Assembly: GCA_947505105.1 (NCBI GenBank)
Contig: CANNKG010000024.1
Location: forward strand, 1-41,694
DNA length: 41,694 bases
DNA from: Methylococcaceae bacterium
GTDB taxonomy: Bacteria; Pseudomonadota; Gammaproteobacteria; Methylococcales; Methylomonadaceae
Direction of reading: 5' to 3'
Made by a program: the position numbers and the translations under genes. Within the stretch, counting starts at the first letter, position 1, and the number at the start of each line of letters is the position of its first letter. The notes beneath the pieces are model-generated. The model had not been told where the DNA came from and ran no database searches. It was given only the letters and a program-made list of their open reading frames with translations. This document shows positions 1 to 9,582 of this stretch, in pieces.

Positions 1-255
1 CTTTTCTTACCACGACTAACGACTTCGGTAATTAGCGAACGGTTCGTAGCCCGGATTTCTAGTGTTGTGTTGTTTTTTTGCTCATTAGCTCATGATACAG
101 GATCAGGCAACGAGCGTTTGGTTTTGTCCCGGCTTAAGTGGGTAGCCTAAATATGGAACAAATAATAATTCAATTTTTTATACGATTCAATTAGTTGTTG
201 CACAAATTTATCAACTGATCTAAATTAACCAAATAATATCTTCTGGAGAAAAAAT
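1..255. other. Intergenic leader upstream of rsd
   Basis: No open frame with recognisable protein content was seen on either strand. The last 120 bases are AT-rich and should hold the promoter of the sigma-70 regulator gene. A GGAG ribosome-binding site lies just before its ATG. A short stretch near 45-56 (GTAGCCCGGAT) resembles one end of the 73-bp dispersed repeat described below, but the rest of the element is absent. Confidence 0.4.
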
Positions 256-693
256 ATGCACGCAGCTAAAGATCTCGCGACCAATGAAAGACGACAGCAG
301 ACTTATCAGTTAATTGCTGAATTAAAGTTAGAAAGACTTACAGTTTGGTCGTTGTATTCTGAAATAGCTAATCTCAAACCTTTTACCGTTCATCCTGATA
401 TTAAACAAAAGCTAAACCAATTTTTGCAATTATTGATTGATTATATATCATTAGGTCATTTTGGGGTTTACGAACGTGTGCTATCAGGCACAGAGCGACG
501 TGATCGGATTCTACTTGTGGCTTATGAAATTTTTCCTGACTTATCGATTACCACTCAGGTTGCTGAACTGTTTAACGAAAAGTATGAACATCTCGAAGAT
601 TTTGAAGATCTAGAAAAAGATTTATCGGTTTTAGGGGAGAATCTTGCTTTAAGAAGCGATCTTGAAGATAAATTATGCAAATTACTGATGTAA
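256..693 (+). CDS. rsd: Rsd/AlgQ family regulator of sigma-70
   Basis: This is a small helical protein of 145 residues, close to the usual 150-160 of Rsd/AlgQ. The segment around residues 60-75 (LIDYISLGHFGVYERVL) is the family's most conserved block, matching LVDYLSAGHFSIYERIL of E. coli Rsd as recalled. The C-terminal LxxLGENLALRSDLEDKL block also fits. Family members bind the housekeeping sigma factor and shift RNA polymerase towards alternative sigma factors, or act as AlgQ-type regulators. The start is supported by GGAG about eight bases upstream. The 3' end overlaps the convergent GGDEF-EAL gene by 12 bases, so the two transcripts share a short antisense tail. The family call is firm; the target sigma factor is inferred. 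Confidence 0.88.
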   Translation: MHAAKDLATNERRQQTYQLIAELKLERLTVWSLYSEIANLKPFTVHPDIKQKLNQFLQLLIDYISLGHFGVYERVLSGTERRDRILLVAYEIFPDLSITTQVAELFNEKYEHLEDFEDLEKDLSVLGENLALRSDLEDKLCKLLM

Positions 694-3063
694 TTTCTCA
701 CTCGTAAGATAATAACCTTGCAAAAATAGTTCGAAATCCCGTGCCGCTATAGGTTGACTCGCCAAGTATCCTTGAAAATAATCGCAAGCTTGGCTTTTTA
801 GAAAATCAAGTTGTTGCTTGGTTTCAACACCTTCAGCAACAACTTCCAGTCCCAAATTTTTAGCCATTGCAATAATGGTTGCAGCGATTTCCATATCATC
901 CCGTTGCTCTGGAATGTCATCAATAAAACTCTTATCAATTTTAAGCACATCTACCGGTAATTTTTTAAGATAAGCCAAAGAAGAATAGCCGGTTCCAAAA
1001 TCATCAATAGCAATATGAATATTTTTTTGATGTAATTTCTTCAAAATTTCAATGGCTTCATCTTCACGTTTCATCAATGTTCCTTCCGTGATTTCAAGTT
1101 CGAGAAGATGAGCAGGGAAATTAGTTTGCGCCAAAGTTTCAAGGACAATTTCGTTAATATCGCTATACAAAAACTGATGAGGAGAAACATTGACCGCAAG
1201 TTTTAAGGGAGGGTAACCCGCATCTAACCAGAATTTCCCCTGTCGACACGTCTCTTTTAGCACCCAATTACCAATTGCGGTAATTAATCCGGTTTCCTCA
1301 GCAATTGGGATGAAACGTAGCGGCATGATAAATTCACCGGAATGAGTCCGCCAACGCAATAAGGCTTCAGCGCCGATAATTTGAGCACTATTAATCGAAA
1401 TTTGAGGTTGATAATAGACCAACAATTCCTTATTTTCGATGGCTCTACGTAATCGGCTTTCGATGTCAATTCGTTCGCGCGCGGCGGTGGTCAACTCTTC
1501 CGAAAAATATTTGAAACGATTGCGACCTTCATTTTTTGCTTTATAGAGGGCAGTATCAGCCTGCTGTAATAAATCATCAGCAGAATGGCCATGAAGTGGA
1601 TAGACCGCGATGCCAATACTTACTCCAATACGCACATCGCTACCATTTTGCAACTGCCAAGATTCGCTTAGCGCGCTGATAATATTGGTCGCGACCAAAC
1701 CAGCAGCTTCCGGATGCGGTAAATCTTCGAGCAAAACCGTAAATTCGTCGCCGCCTAGCCGACATATCGTATCAACGCCTCGTAAGCGTAACGATAGGCG
1801 TTCGGCAACTTGTTGTAATAATTGATCTCCAGCCAAATGTCCGAAACTGTCATTAACATTTTTAAATCGGTCCAGATCAAGCATTAATACCGCAACGATT
1901 TTAGTATGCCGAATAGCCGATTCAAGGGCATGTTCTAAACGTGAGCGCAATAGCATCCGATTGGGCAACCCGGTTAGCGGGTCATGATGCGCGCGAAACT
2001 CCAATTCCATTTCAGACGCTTTAAGTTTGGAAATATCCGCAAAGACGCCGACATAATTAATAATTTGTTGGTTATTACCGCGTACCACACTAATGCTTAA
2101 TAATTCAGGGAAAATCGCCCCGCTCTTGCGTCGATTCCAGATTTCCCCTTGCCAGTGATCAGTACTATGAATAGCTTCCCACATATGCATGTAGAAATTT
2201 TTTTCATGGCGCCCGGATTGTAAGAATCGTGGGTTTTGACCAATAATGTCGAGTTCAGAGTAGCCAGTAATCTCGGAAAAAGCTTGATTCACTAGAATTA
2301 TCTGACAGTCAGCGCTCAAAATCATCACGCCTTCCCGAGTACTTTCAAATACCGCTGCGGCTTGTCGCAAGCGTTCCTCATTGAGTTTCAAATCGGAAAT
2401 ATCGGTCACGGTCCCCACATATCCGAGTAATTCGCCGGTATTATCCAATTCAGCTTCTGCCTGTCCAACCACCCAATGAATTCTGCCATCAGGCGTTTGA
2501 AACCGAAACTGCATACTAAAAAAACATTGCTTACGAATTGCCTCAAACCATGCGCTAGAAACCGACTCCCGATCTTCGGAGTAAACCGACTGAAGCCAAC
2601 CATTTCCTTCTGCGTCAAAATTTGATAAACCCGTGATCTGACTCCATTGTTCGTTGACGTATTGATAGTTCCCTTTCGCATCGGTTCTAAAAATTCCGAC
2701 CGGGGCAATCTTCGACAATGTTCGGAACATTACCTCACTTTCTTGCAGAGCGAGTTCGGTTTGTTTTCGATCGGTGATATCTCTAAAACCTATGACATAA
2801 GCTGATTGCCCATCCCATAATAGCGGTGTAGAGCGCATTTCAGCCCAAGCAATTCCGTGTTTTCTGATCAGGTTAATATCCTGGTAGGTGTTTTTATCAC
2901 CACCGACAGGAATTGCCAGCGACTTGCCCAAGAGACTACCTCGTCCTAATAATTGCTCAGCGGCTTGATTGGCATACAACACTAGACCCTGAGTATCGAC
3001 TACCAGGACTCCATCAGTGATGGTATTGAGAATCTGGTTAAGTTTTTCTAAGGTTTCTTTCAT
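682..3063 (-). CDS. PAS-PAS-PAS-GGDEF-EAL cyclic-di-GMP enzyme
   Basis: This is a soluble 793-residue signalling protein with no membrane segment or signal peptide. Three PAS domains (about 1-105, 105-232 and 233-352, the last two with PAC-type linkers) precede a GGDEF domain (about 353-520) and an EAL domain (about 530-785). The diguanylate cyclase motif is intact (GGDEF at 437-441), and an RxxD inhibitory site lies five residues upstream (R428 to D431). The phosphodiesterase motif is EALL at 566-569, and the ELEITEGTL, IDDFGTGYSSL and AEGVET blocks are also kept. Both activities are therefore possible. It is the last gene of a same-strand set behind the KaiB-type response regulator (85-base gap) and the hybrid kinase, so it is the likely output. 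No strong ribosome-binding site precedes the ATG. Confidence 0.93.
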   Translation of the reverse strand: MKETLEKLNQILNTITDGVLVVDTQGLVLYANQAAEQLLGRGSLLGKSLAIPVGGDKNTYQDINLIRKHGIAWAEMRSTPLLWDGQSAYVIGFRDITDRKQTELALQESEVMFRTLSKIAPVGIFRTDAKGNYQYVNEQWSQITGLSNFDAEGNGWLQSVYSEDRESVSSAWFEAIRKQCFFSMQFRFQTPDGRIHWVVGQAEAELDNTGELLGYVGTVTDISDLKLNEERLRQAAAVFESTREGVMILSADCQIILVNQAFSEITGYSELDIIGQNPRFLQSGRHEKNFYMHMWEAIHSTDHWQGEIWNRRKSGAIFPELLSISVVRGNNQQIINYVGVFADISKLKASEMELEFRAHHDPLTGLPNRMLLRSRLEHALESAIRHTKIVAVLMLDLDRFKNVNDSFGHLAGDQLLQQVAERLSLRLRGVDTICRLGGDEFTVLLEDLPHPEAAGLVATNIISALSESWQLQNGSDVRIGVSIGIAVYPLHGHSADDLLQQADTALYKAKNEGRNRFKYFSEELTTAARERIDIESRLRRAIENKELLVYYQPQISINSAQIIGAEALLRWRTHSGEFIMPLRFIPIAEETGLITAIGNWVLKETCRQGKFWLDAGYPPLKLAVNVSPHQFLYSDINEIVLETLAQTNFPAHLLELEITEGTLMKREDEAIEILKKLHQKNIHIAIDDFGTGYSSLAYLKKLPVDVLKIDKSFIDDIPEQRDDMEIAATIIAMAKNLGLEVVAEGVETKQQLDFLKSQACDYFQGYLASQPIAARDFELFLQGYYLTSEKLHQ

Positions 3064-3148
3064 AGCTTAAGTTTATACCAATGGTTAAGAAGTCCCAGGA
3101 AAGGACTGTCAAAGCACCTGATTGAATAAAAAATTCGAAAACACACCG

Positions 3149-3850
3149 TTAAATAATCACGGTTTGAATACCTGAAGCTTGAGTTTCGGTGGAAATGGCT
3201 TTAACTACCGACGATATTCGCGATAAATCACCCAATAATTTGAGTACCGGCTTAGGCAACTCCCGAACCAGCATCGGCGTTGCAAATATTTCTTTTTCAA
3301 GTGCCTTTTCAGGCGTTCCAAGTACCTCAACAACATCAAAAATCCAATAGCCAGGCTCGTAAAGACTAGTCAGCCTTTCAGATAATTGATCGACAAGTTG
3401 TCGAGTCTCCTTATTTAAGGATACCACGTATAAAGTAAGCACTAGCTTATGCTGAAAAGCATTCCGTTCTTCAAGTTGAGTTGGTGAGCGAGTCACCTGA
3501 GCAATATTGCGGATTTGTGACGAAGACAAGGGTTTGCTGGCCAACTCAAACTGAAGCCCTTCATCATGTGCAGCCTTTAGTTGCTCCATAAAGTCACTCG
3601 CAAAAGCGGTCACAATGTAGACACACAATGAATCATCTACCGCTTTTAAACGTCTTAACGTTTCTACACCGTCTATGCCAGGCATCCGCAAATCCAGAAA
3701 TATTAAATCCGGGCGTTCGCTCCGGACCATTTCGATACCTTGCAAACCATTCTCAGCTTCTCGCACAGTATAACCATCATCTTCGAGAATGAGTTTGAAT
3801 GCACCACGAACCGCTTGATCGTCATCAATTACCAACACGTTCTTTGCCAT
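3149..3850 (-). CDS. Response regulator with C-terminal KaiB-like domain
   Basis: A 233-residue protein. The frame opens further upstream, but the ATG at 3850 is chosen because AAAGG lies seven bases before it and the receiver domain starts right there. Residues 1-120 form a CheY-like receiver with acidic D9-D11, phospho-acceptor D53 (FLDLRMPG), T81 and K106-P107. Residues about 134-222 are not a DNA-binding domain. They match the thioredoxin-like KaiB/SasA-N fold, with LxLYVVS at the first strand, FDVVEVLGTPE in the middle and the diagnostic ATPMLVRELPKPVLKLLGDL at 190-209. KaiB is known as a clock protein that binds KaiC, and the same fold is the sensor end of SasA. Here it is the output of a phosphorylatable receiver. 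No kaiA or kaiC is in the window. The upstream neighbour is the hybrid histidine kinase (53-base gap) and the downstream one is GGDEF-EAL. The domain call rests on motif recognition; the function is inferred. Confidence 0.88.
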   Translation of the reverse strand: MAKNVLVIDDDQAVRGAFKLILEDDGYTVREAENGLQGIEMVRSERPDLIFLDLRMPGIDGVETLRRLKAVDDSLCVYIVTAFASDFMEQLKAAHDEGLQFELASKPLSSSQIRNIAQVTRSPTQLEERNAFQHKLVLTLYVVSLNKETRQLVDQLSERLTSLYEPGYWIFDVVEVLGTPEKALEKEIFATPMLVRELPKPVLKLLGDLSRISSVVKAISTETQASGIQTVII

Positions 3851-3903
3851 ATTTGTACCTTTCAAAAAACAACCTATGCTGCGTGTATACAACCATCAAA
3901 ATG

Positions 3904-6900
3904 TTAGTGAAGATTTTCCTTCCATAAACGAAATTTCAAACGCATACAACATCCATTTCCCGGCTGACTTTCCAGCATAATCGAGCCACCCACATCCTGC
4001 ATTAAACGACGGGTAACCGATAAACCCAGACCGGTGCCTTTGCCGGGTGGTTTTGTCGTGAAAAATGGGTCAAAAATCCGCTGTTGTATTTCCTGAGCAA
4101 TCCCTACACCATTATCGCAAACCATTAACTCCAGCCAGTCGTCAATAACCCTAGCATCCACAAGTATAGTCGGTTGTACGCAATCAGTAAGAGCATCACG
4201 GGCATTTATCAATAAATTCACCAGAATCTGTTGGAGAATATCTGAATTACAGGAGATTGCAGGCAAGCTATTTGGCAAGTTATTGCTTACCTGAATTTCG
4301 GTTTTGCGTAGTTCGCCTTCCAGTAGAAACAAGGTTTGCTGCAAAATATCCTGGATATTGCAACTTCCAGTAAGGTTGGATTTATTTCTGACGAAAACCA
4401 GCATATTACTGACAATTTTTTTAATCCGTTGAATTTGTTGCATCGCTTGAGTAAGAATCTCGCGAGATTTCTCATCCGGTGTGCGATCGCACACAAACTC
4501 TACAAAATTCATTACACCCATCAAAGGGTTATTGATCTCATGTGCCACCCCACCAACCAAGGTACCTAAAGCAGATAATTTTTCCATTTGCAGAAGATGT
4601 TCTTGATTTTCCTGAAGTTGCATATAGGCATGGCGCGTTTCTTCAAGTAAACGGGCATTTTCAAGCGAAATAGCCGCCTGAGAGCAGAGTAATTCGGTCA
4701 TATCAATCTTTTCCGAAGTAAAAACACCAACCGACAGCCTATTTTCGAGATACAAAACGCCAACCAATTGAGTTTGCTTGATCACCGGCAAACATAATAG
4801 TGAGCGTACGCCCAAATCTAATAACTCTTGATTTTCCTTAAACTCACCTTCCACGGAGGCATCCCGTAGCACGATTTTTTCTCGAGTTCGCAGCACGTAG
4901 TTCACGACCGCATGGCAGATATTGCTTGCTTCCTGTAATGGATAATTTTGCTTATGCACGATGATCTTTATTCCGGTGTGCCGCTCAGCGACAATCATTA
5001 TCTCCTTATCCTGAAGAATCAACAGGTAGCCATGCTGTGCGGATGAACTTTCCAGTACGACGGTCATAATCTTCTGTATCAATTCACTTAACTCAGTTTC
5101 GGCAGATAATGCCAAAGCTGATTTCATCAGGTAATTAACATCCAGATTAGGTAATGTCGAAAGCCCAAGTGACTCATCGAGTGGCACCAGATTGCCACCT
5201 AAGGCGTCAACTAAGGTAAACTCATGATAATGTTGCAAATTCTTGAGTTTACTGTCAGCCTTGGCAAGCGTATAAAAACGTCTCGCCTCCATGAAATAAA
5301 TTTCGGCCACGCCTAACTGCCCCTGAACAATCACCTCGGCCAGACATTCATATAAATGACCCGTTAACAATAGATAATCATAGGATTGCGCCAATCCAAT
5401 CGCATCCAGATATAAATTGCGCGCCTCGCGAAAATCGCCCTTACAACGAACCATTTCAGCATAAATAAACGCTACATAAGGCTGAAGTAAAGGCCCAAGC
5501 CGCGCCCATGTTTCAATTTTGGTCAGCAAGGGCTTCAGTTCACGCTCTAGTCTCGCGCAGTCCGATGGGTCGGCAAGGCGCAAATTATTAAGAATTCGGA
5601 ACACATACCATAGTCTTTTGAGCACGTTATCGGTCAAGCCGTGCAAAGAATGTTCGACCTGCTGTAACGCTTTAGCGGATTGCGCATAATGCCCCAGATA
5701 ATAGTGCGCAAAGCCCAACAAAACATAATAACTACCGGTCGCTGCCACATAATTATTTTCCTGCCATTGCGTCAGCGTGATCTGCATATCGCGCGGCTGA
5801 TCGCCCTGCATCGGTTCAACCCAACCGGCCAGGACGGCTTCAGCCAACCCTACCGAAAAAAGCAATTGATTTTTAGTCGAAAACTGCAAACATTCTGCAG
5901 CCGTTTCTGCCACCAGAGCCAAATTGTTGCCTTGGACGATTAGATTCCACATCAATGGCCCATAAGACAAACCCGCATTGTATAAATCACCGCAATTTTT
6001 TCCGCATTGAATCGCTCGATGACAATACTCGACAATTTCATGCGGATGACTGCGTGAATGCATATTGCACCAGACAATACCATTCATTCCGCGGGTAGCA
6101 CCAAACGTATTTGGATACATGGCACATAAATCGTGGGCTAAATCCTGATACCGAAACGCCAAATCGAATTCTTCATGCTCGCCCAGATTAAGCCCCATAA
6201 TTGAAAACGAATAAATCACCGATTCATCCATTCCCCCTTGAAGACAATGCAAGGTCGATTGAGCCGCCGATAAATAGAGTTGCGGGACCAAACCCGACAT
6301 GTACAAATCAGGAATCAACTCACTGTAAAACGCCAATTCGATCTTACTTTTTCGCTCATGGGTAAACGGCATATGTAAGATTTTCTGCCACACATCACCT
6401 TGTTCGGCAATTTTGTTCATCAATAACTGCATGCGTCGCTGCGCCTGTTCAGGATCGCTCGGAATTGCCTTGTTAAAATACCCTAAGCCCCGATTGGCCG
6501 TCAGAATGGCTTTATTAAAATTTCCAAATGACGAGAGTGATGTCGTTTGTTCGGCAAGCGCTTCAGCTTTATCTAAATCAGTTAAGGCATGCACAATCAA
6601 GTCATTCAGCAACGCTTCGGACGCCTCATAACGTCCGCACATCAGATCAGTTTTAGCTAGGCGCTGATAAATCCGATAAGTTAATTCATACGCAAATTCC
6701 CAGCAATCATGAGGCAGGATATCATGAGCTTTTCTGAAGAATTCGTTGGCCGCTTCCCCTGCCAGCGCTTCCAATGCTTTATTTCCGGCATGAAAATTAA
6801 TCTTTGCGAGTTGATAACATTGTTCAGGCTCAAGCTGAACCGGTTTACCCAAATTTAAATGCGCTGCAATCGTGAACAAATTGTCAAGCAATTCAAGATT

Positions 6901-9054
6901 ATCGTCGACGGGCTGATCCGCTAACAAACGTTTACCGATACGCCAATGGATGGCCGGACGTGCTTCCTTTTCTACTTGACGGAGCACCGACTCTTGAACA
7001 CGATCATGGACGAATTGTAAATCGGATTTATTTTCGAGCAACAATCCAAGACTCAATACTGATTTCAAAGCCTCAAACAGCTCATCAATACGAAAATCAA
7101 GCACCTGAGCCACTTCTTCGACTGTGAATCGATTCCCCATGCACGCACAATGATCGAGGATATGTAAAGTCGCAACCGGAAGTTTACGTACTTTTGAACT
7201 AAATAACTCGACAACTGATGCCGGAATATTGGTTTCACGAATTCGCTGCATATCCCAAAACCAATGCTGTTCGGCGTCGGTATGCAACAAATTTTCGTTA
7301 TACAACCAAGCTAAACTTTCACTTACGAAGAGTGGATTACCTTCGGTCAGATGCGCGATAAATTCGGCCAGATTTGCGGTGGTGTCTAAAGTCGAATCCA
7401 ATATGTAAGCGACCATTTCATGACAGGCAGCATCACTTAATGCCTCAAGACGAATTTCAACCAAGGGACCTTGGTAGCCCTGTACTTTTCGAATTAACTT
7501 GGTTAAAGGATGACTTGCATCGACTTCGTTATGCCGATAAGCCCCCATAAAAAACAAATACCGATGATCCTGATGATTGTTGAACAAGTTCTGTAAAAAA
7601 TCGAACGTTGCACTATCACACCATTGCAAATCATCAATGAATAACACCAGTGGATTTTCTTCGGTGGCCAGACAGCGTAAAAATCGTCCGAACAGATTGT
7701 TAAATCGGTTGCGTGCCTCAACAGGGGGTAAATTGGCAACTTCAGGTTGCGGGCCGACAATAAATTCCAGCTCGGGAATAACGTCGATCATCACGCGTCC
7801 ATTATGTTCCAGCGCGGCGATAATTTTGGCTCGCCAAAGTTTAACCTGATCATCACTTTCGGTCAGAAAGGTGCGCATCAGATTGCGTAACGCCTGAAGC
7901 AACGAACTATAAGGAATGTTTTTCTGATATTGATCAAATTTGCCTGAGGTAAAATAACCGCGATTTTTTACGAGCGGTTTCTGTAATTCTTGAATCAATC
8001 GAGTCTTGCCGATACCAGACAACCCCGAAATGAATACTGAGCGAAACTTACCTTGTATGACTTCGGCATAATGCAATTGAATCAACTCACTCTCTGCCTG
8101 GCGCCCCACCATTTTAGAAATAAATACAACACGGCGAATTCGGTCTTGCTGTCCAATCACAAAGTGTGAAATCGATCCATTTTGGGTGAATTCCTGCTGA
8201 CACCGCATAAAATCAGCCAATAACCCGGAAGCATTCTGGTAACGTTTTTCAGGTTGTTTACTCATCAACTGCGCAATAATATCGGCCAATACTTCCGGGA
8301 TCCCCGGGTTAAGCTCATCCACTCGAACTGCTTCCTCCGCTAGATGTGAATGAATTAATTCAAGAGGATCAGTCGAAAAAAACGGTAAACGTCCGGAAAG
8401 CAATTCATAACAAACAATGCCGAGAGAATATAAGTCAGTCGAAAAATCAACGCGGTAATTAATACGACCAGTTTGTTCGGGAGAAGTGTACGCTAACGTG
8501 TTACGCACAAATTCAGCATCGTAAATAAAATGACTGACATCCCGAATATCCAGCGGAGTAATAAAATCGGTTAGTTTCAGCAAATAAGTGCCGGGTTGCA
8601 ACAGAATATTATGCGGCTTGACCCCGCCATGGGTAATGCCGGCGTCGTGTACCACCTGAAGAATATCGGCCAGGGTCACCGCCAACATCAAAAAATCTTC
8701 CAAATGCAAAGGCCGCTGCTGTTCACGCCAACGATTCAAAGAATGGCCATCAAACCAAGGTTGAACGATAAATTGTCGATTCCGATCAGATTCCAAAGAC
8801 AGCGGCGTAAGGACACGCGGGTCATGCAAGACTTTCAATCGCTCAATCTTTTGACGTAAATGCCGAGATTGCTCATCTTGGGTCGCGAGCAGCTTGAGAA
8901 TTTTGATCATTAAAGGTTGGCTCGGACTATGTTTGTAGAGCCCCTTATAAACAGTCGCCTGCAAACTTTCTCCCAGCATCTCCAAAAGCAGATAATTTTC
9001 CAAGTGAGGTATCTCAATCGTTGAAGCAGCATAGGTTAAGCTTTGCCCGGGCAT
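3904..9054 (-). CDS. Ser/Thr kinase-like/AAA ATPase/GAF/histidine kinase hybrid
   Basis: A 1716-residue cytoplasmic multidomain sensor of the type common in cyanobacteria and some proteobacteria. Order: Ser/Thr kinase-like domain (about 20-290, with the ATP lysine K51); AAA/ORC-type ATPase (P-loop GLSGIGKT at 344-351, Walker B LFIDDLQW near 471-478); a long helical TPR-like region (about 700-1280); GAF (about 1290-1450); and a HisKA/HATPase core with phospho-acceptor H1505 in AHEINNPL, an N box at LLINARDAL, DNGVGI near 1647 and GKGTGLGLS near 1671. The kinase-like domain is unusual: the HRD catalytic triad reads HGG (142-144) and DFG reads DFI (163-165), so phosphotransfer from this part is doubtful. 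The start has AGAGAGG about eight bases upstream. The next gene is the KaiB-type regulator, its probable phospho-partner. Confidence 0.92.
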   Translation of the reverse strand: MPGQSLTYAASTIEIPHLENYLLLEMLGESLQATVYKGLYKHSPSQPLMIKILKLLATQDEQSRHLRQKIERLKVLHDPRVLTPLSLESDRNRQFIVQPWFDGHSLNRWREQQRPLHLEDFLMLAVTLADILQVVHDAGITHGGVKPHNILLQPGTYLLKLTDFITPLDIRDVSHFIYDAEFVRNTLAYTSPEQTGRINYRVDFSTDLYSLGIVCYELLSGRLPFFSTDPLELIHSHLAEEAVRVDELNPGIPEVLADIIAQLMSKQPEKRYQNASGLLADFMRCQQEFTQNGSISHFVIGQQDRIRRVVFISKMVGRQAESELIQLHYAEVIQGKFRSVFISGLSGIGKTRLIQELQKPLVKNRGYFTSGKFDQYQKNIPYSSLLQALRNLMRTFLTESDDQVKLWRAKIIAALEHNGRVMIDVIPELEFIVGPQPEVANLPPVEARNRFNNLFGRFLRCLATEENPLVLFIDDLQWCDSATFDFLQNLFNNHQDHRYLFFMGAYRHNEVDASHPLTKLIRKVQGYQGPLVEIRLEALSDAACHEMVAYILDSTLDTTANLAEFIAHLTEGNPLFVSESLAWLYNENLLHTDAEQHWFWDMQRIRETNIPASVVELFSSKVRKLPVATLHILDHCACMGNRFTVEEVAQVLDFRIDELFEALKSVLSLGLLLENKSDLQFVHDRVQESVLRQVEKEARPAIHWRIGKRLLADQPVDDNLELLDNLFTIAAHLNLGKPVQLEPEQCYQLAKINFHAGNKALEALAGEAANEFFRKAHDILPHDCWEFAYELTYRIYQRLAKTDLMCGRYEASEALLNDLIVHALTDLDKAEALAEQTTSLSSFGNFNKAILTANRGLGYFNKAIPSDPEQAQRRMQLLMNKIAEQGDVWQKILHMPFTHERKSKIELAFYSELIPDLYMSGLVPQLYLSAAQSTLHCLQGGMDESVIYSFSIMGLNLGEHEEFDLAFRYQDLAHDLCAMYPNTFGATRGMNGIVWCNMHSRSHPHEIVEYCHRAIQCGKNCGDLYNAGLSYGPLMWNLIVQGNNLALVAETAAECLQFSTKNQLLFSVGLAEAVLAGWVEPMQGDQPRDMQITLTQWQENNYVAATGSYYVLLGFAHYYLGHYAQSAKALQQVEHSLHGLTDNVLKRLWYVFRILNNLRLADPSDCARLERELKPLLTKIETWARLGPLLQPYVAFIYAEMVRCKGDFREARNLYLDAIGLAQSYDYLLLTGHLYECLAEVIVQGQLGVAEIYFMEARRFYTLAKADSKLKNLQHYHEFTLVDALGGNLVPLDESLGLSTLPNLDVNYLMKSALALSAETELSELIQKIMTVVLESSSAQHGYLLILQDKEIMIVAERHTGIKIIVHKQNYPLQEASNICHAVVNYVLRTREKIVLRDASVEGEFKENQELLDLGVRSLLCLPVIKQTQLVGVLYLENRLSVGVFTSEKIDMTELLCSQAAISLENARLLEETRHAYMQLQENQEHLLQMEKLSALGTLVGGVAHEINNPLMGVMNFVEFVCDRTPDEKSREILTQAMQQIQRIKKIVSNMLVFVRNKSNLTGSCNIQDILQQTLFLLEGELRKTEIQVSNNLPNSLPAISCNSDILQQILVNLLINARDALTDCVQPTILVDARVIDDWLELMVCDNGVGIAQEIQQRIFDPFFTTKPPGKGTGLGLSVTRRLMQDVGGSIMLESQPGNGCCMRLKFRLWKENLH

Positions 9055-9582
9055 TTGCCGACCTCTCTTCCAAACTTAAACAAAAAAACTGAACTTATGA
9101 TCTGAAATTTTAAGTTCATCAATGAAATCAAACGTCTTAACGTAAGTATAGTCAAAAATGAAACTTGTACACAAAAACGCCAAAGCTATCTGGAAATTAG
9201 ATTGTGTATAAAATCAAAATTTTTTGTTGAGCGTAACAGAAGAGTGTTGCTGAGGGATTTAAAACTGCATTGACAAAGTGGAACGAGACTTGTAGCCCCA
9301 TTTTTTAACGCTTTTAAGTTTAATGACTCATTTAGCCACTTTAAAATTTTACGGAGGGTAAATTATCGACTCATCCTGAACTTCCTGCTTTTCAATTGGA
9401 ATAAAGAGTAGAGCCCATATTTCATATTATCAGAGCACCAGATAGACTCGAAGCCCTTAAAATTGTTAGCAGTCGCGTATTTTTTGCCAATTTTTTTGAG
9501 TAGGTTACTCAGAAAATCTTTCGCAAAAATAGCGACTTTACTTTAATTTCGGATACTGGGTTAAATTACCGACTCTTAGATA
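9055..9582. other. Long intergenic region between kinase and sterol genes
   Basis: No coding frame of recognisable content was seen. The region is AT-rich and holds the promoter proposed for the kinase operon. It has a small dyad at 9497-9511 (TGAGTA, three-base loop, TACTCA) flanked by T and A runs; this dyad has no U-run on the correct side for either strand, so it is not a standard terminator. A 14-base near-exact direct repeat (TAAATTA-T/C-CGACTC) lies at 9359-9372 and 9562-9575, the second copy just past the squalene monooxygenase stop. Confidence 0.4.
9145..9174 (-). promoter_or_regulatory. Possible sigma-70 promoter of the hybrid kinase operon
   Basis: On the minus strand, TTGTGT (9174-9169) and TATACT (9150-9145) are separated by 18 bases, about 90 bases upstream of the kinase start. 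The -10 is good and the -35 is only fair. This is the best-looking promoter in the 528-base gap and is offered by inspection only. Confidence 0.35.

Noticed and set aside
9494-9515. Hairpin TGAGTA/TACTCA as a rho-independent terminator of the sterol operon
   Set aside because: The stem is only six base pairs, AT-rich, and followed by A rather than U on the strand that would be transcribed.
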